A model generated the notes under the pieces. It saw nothing but the letters and a program-made list of their open reading frames with translations. It was not told the DNA's origin and ran no database searches. The translations under genes were made by a program, and so were the position numbers. Positions 13,129 through 13,597 of a stretch of 13,597 nt of DNA are shown here, piece after piece. Numbering within the stretch: position 1 is the stretch's first letter; each line of letters opens with the position of its first letter. The stretch lies in contig URVL01000052.1 of the NCBI GenBank assembly GCA_900551265.1, positions 1-13,597 of the forward strand. Direction: 5' to 3'. Origin of the DNA: an uncultured Eubacteriales bacterium (lineage in GTDB: Bacteria; Bacillota; Clostridia; Oscillospirales; QAMX01).

Positions 13129-13597
13129 TTATTCCGGAAATTGCCGTGCAATTCTACGGAGCCCTTCCAACATGACTTCGCGGGCGCACGGCACACACAT
13201 TCGCTGAACCTGTCCGCCTTGGTCCGGATCGTGAACCAGTCCATCCTGAAGCAGCACATTTGCACGATCATAAACGCGGCTGTGAATCTCCTCAGCCGTC
13301 AAGCCATACGCGGAAAAGTCCAGCCAGAGAATATAAGTTCCCTCTGGCTTTCGCACTTTTACCCTCGGCATATGCTCAGCCAGGAATGCAATAGCCGTCT
13401 CAAAATTTCCCTCCACATAGGCACACATTTGCTCCAGCCACGCGTCGCATTCCGTATAGGCAGAGATCAACGCTGCGATGGAAAAGGGAGAGAGCAGACT
13501 GTGACCAAATTCTTTACTGAAAATCCCACGAATCGTATCGTCCGGAATGACAGCATTGGCACACGCAAGTCCCGCCACATTAAAGGCTTTGTTGATT
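13129..13597 (-). CDS. MalY/PatB-type PLP aminotransferase (cystathionine beta-lyase-like), 3' part
   Basis: The C-terminal 156 residues are visible; the start lies beyond the right edge. The first readable residues, INKAFNVAGLACANAVIP, correspond to the S-x-x-K-T-F-N-I-A-G-L segment of the MalY/PatB family, in which the lysine (codon 13590-13588) binds pyridoxal phosphate. The small C-terminal domain follows, with KPEGTYILWLDFSAYGLTAEEI and a final QRMCVPCAREVMLEGLRRIARQF, where the family has the substrate-carboxylate arginine (F-x-R-x-N/C-x-x-x-P-R). In this copy the segment reads QRMCVPCARE. Such enzymes cleave C-S bonds of cystathionine or related thiols, or act as aminotransferases; the exact substrate cannot be read here. 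The gene is convergent with amt and shares its terminator. Confidence 0.88.
   Translation of the reverse strand, partial: INKAFNVAGLACANAVIPDDTIRGIFSKEFGHSLLSPFSIAALISAYTECDAWLEQMCAYVEGNFETAIAFLAEHMPRVKVRKPEGTYILWLDFSAYGLTAEEIHSRVYDRANVLLQDGLVHDPDQGGQVQRMCVPCAREVMLEGLRRIARQFPE

Overview
The window is the right-hand end of a decayed integrative element joined to an ordinary stretch of a Clostridia-type (low- to mid-GC Firmicutes) chromosome. The evidence is Shine-Dalgarno sites of the AGGAGG type, clean SigA promoters, intrinsic terminators, GTG/TTG starts in front of good ribosome sites, an element backbone typical of clostridial conjugative elements (DUF4366/CD1107-like protein, topoisomerase III, tyrosine integrase), and host genes of clostridial type. 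I would guess Oscillospiraceae or a relative, but the window does not fix a genus.

Element part (about 1-4797, visibly richer in G+C from about 270 to 3430). The left 370 bases are a patchwork of unidentified fragments. Then come the 3' half of a DUF4366/CD1107-type membrane protein, a small four-cysteine protein, a Phd/YefM-ParE toxin-antitoxin pair with its own promoter, a perfect 19-bp hairpin, a topoisomerase III gene that stops inside its first zinc ribbon, and, 45 bases later, a tyrosine integrase. Downstream of the integrase, the last 15 codons of ribosomal protein S9 (rpsI) appear with their stop codon, and 29 bases later a strong terminator. I read this as attR: the element entered the 3' end of rpsI, and the intact rpsI should lie at the other end, left of the window.

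Host part (about 4798-13597). After the rpsI terminator come about 420 gene-free bases. A consensus SigA promoter at 5331 then starts a transcript of about 275 nt that is rich in structure (two hairpins followed by T runs and a possible three-way junction) and ends in a strong terminator 184 bases before a MATE efflux gene. This is either a standalone RNA or a long regulatory leader, and is the best candidate here for something undescribed. Convergent to MATE is a minus-strand group: an orphan sensor histidine kinase, an overlapping 8-helix membrane protein and a 127-residue two-helix protein. Upstream, also on the minus strand, are a 122-residue four-helix protein built from the same two-helix module twice, and a 98-residue protein with four 11-residue repeats that resemble synuclein repeats.

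The last plus-strand gene is an ammonium transporter fused to a complete PII signalling domain, behind a strong promoter whose transcript begins almost directly with an intrinsic terminator. A bidirectional terminator separates it from the 3' part of a MalY/PatB-type aminotransferase on the minus strand that runs out of the window. No rRNA, tRNA, CRISPR array or insertion sequence was seen.
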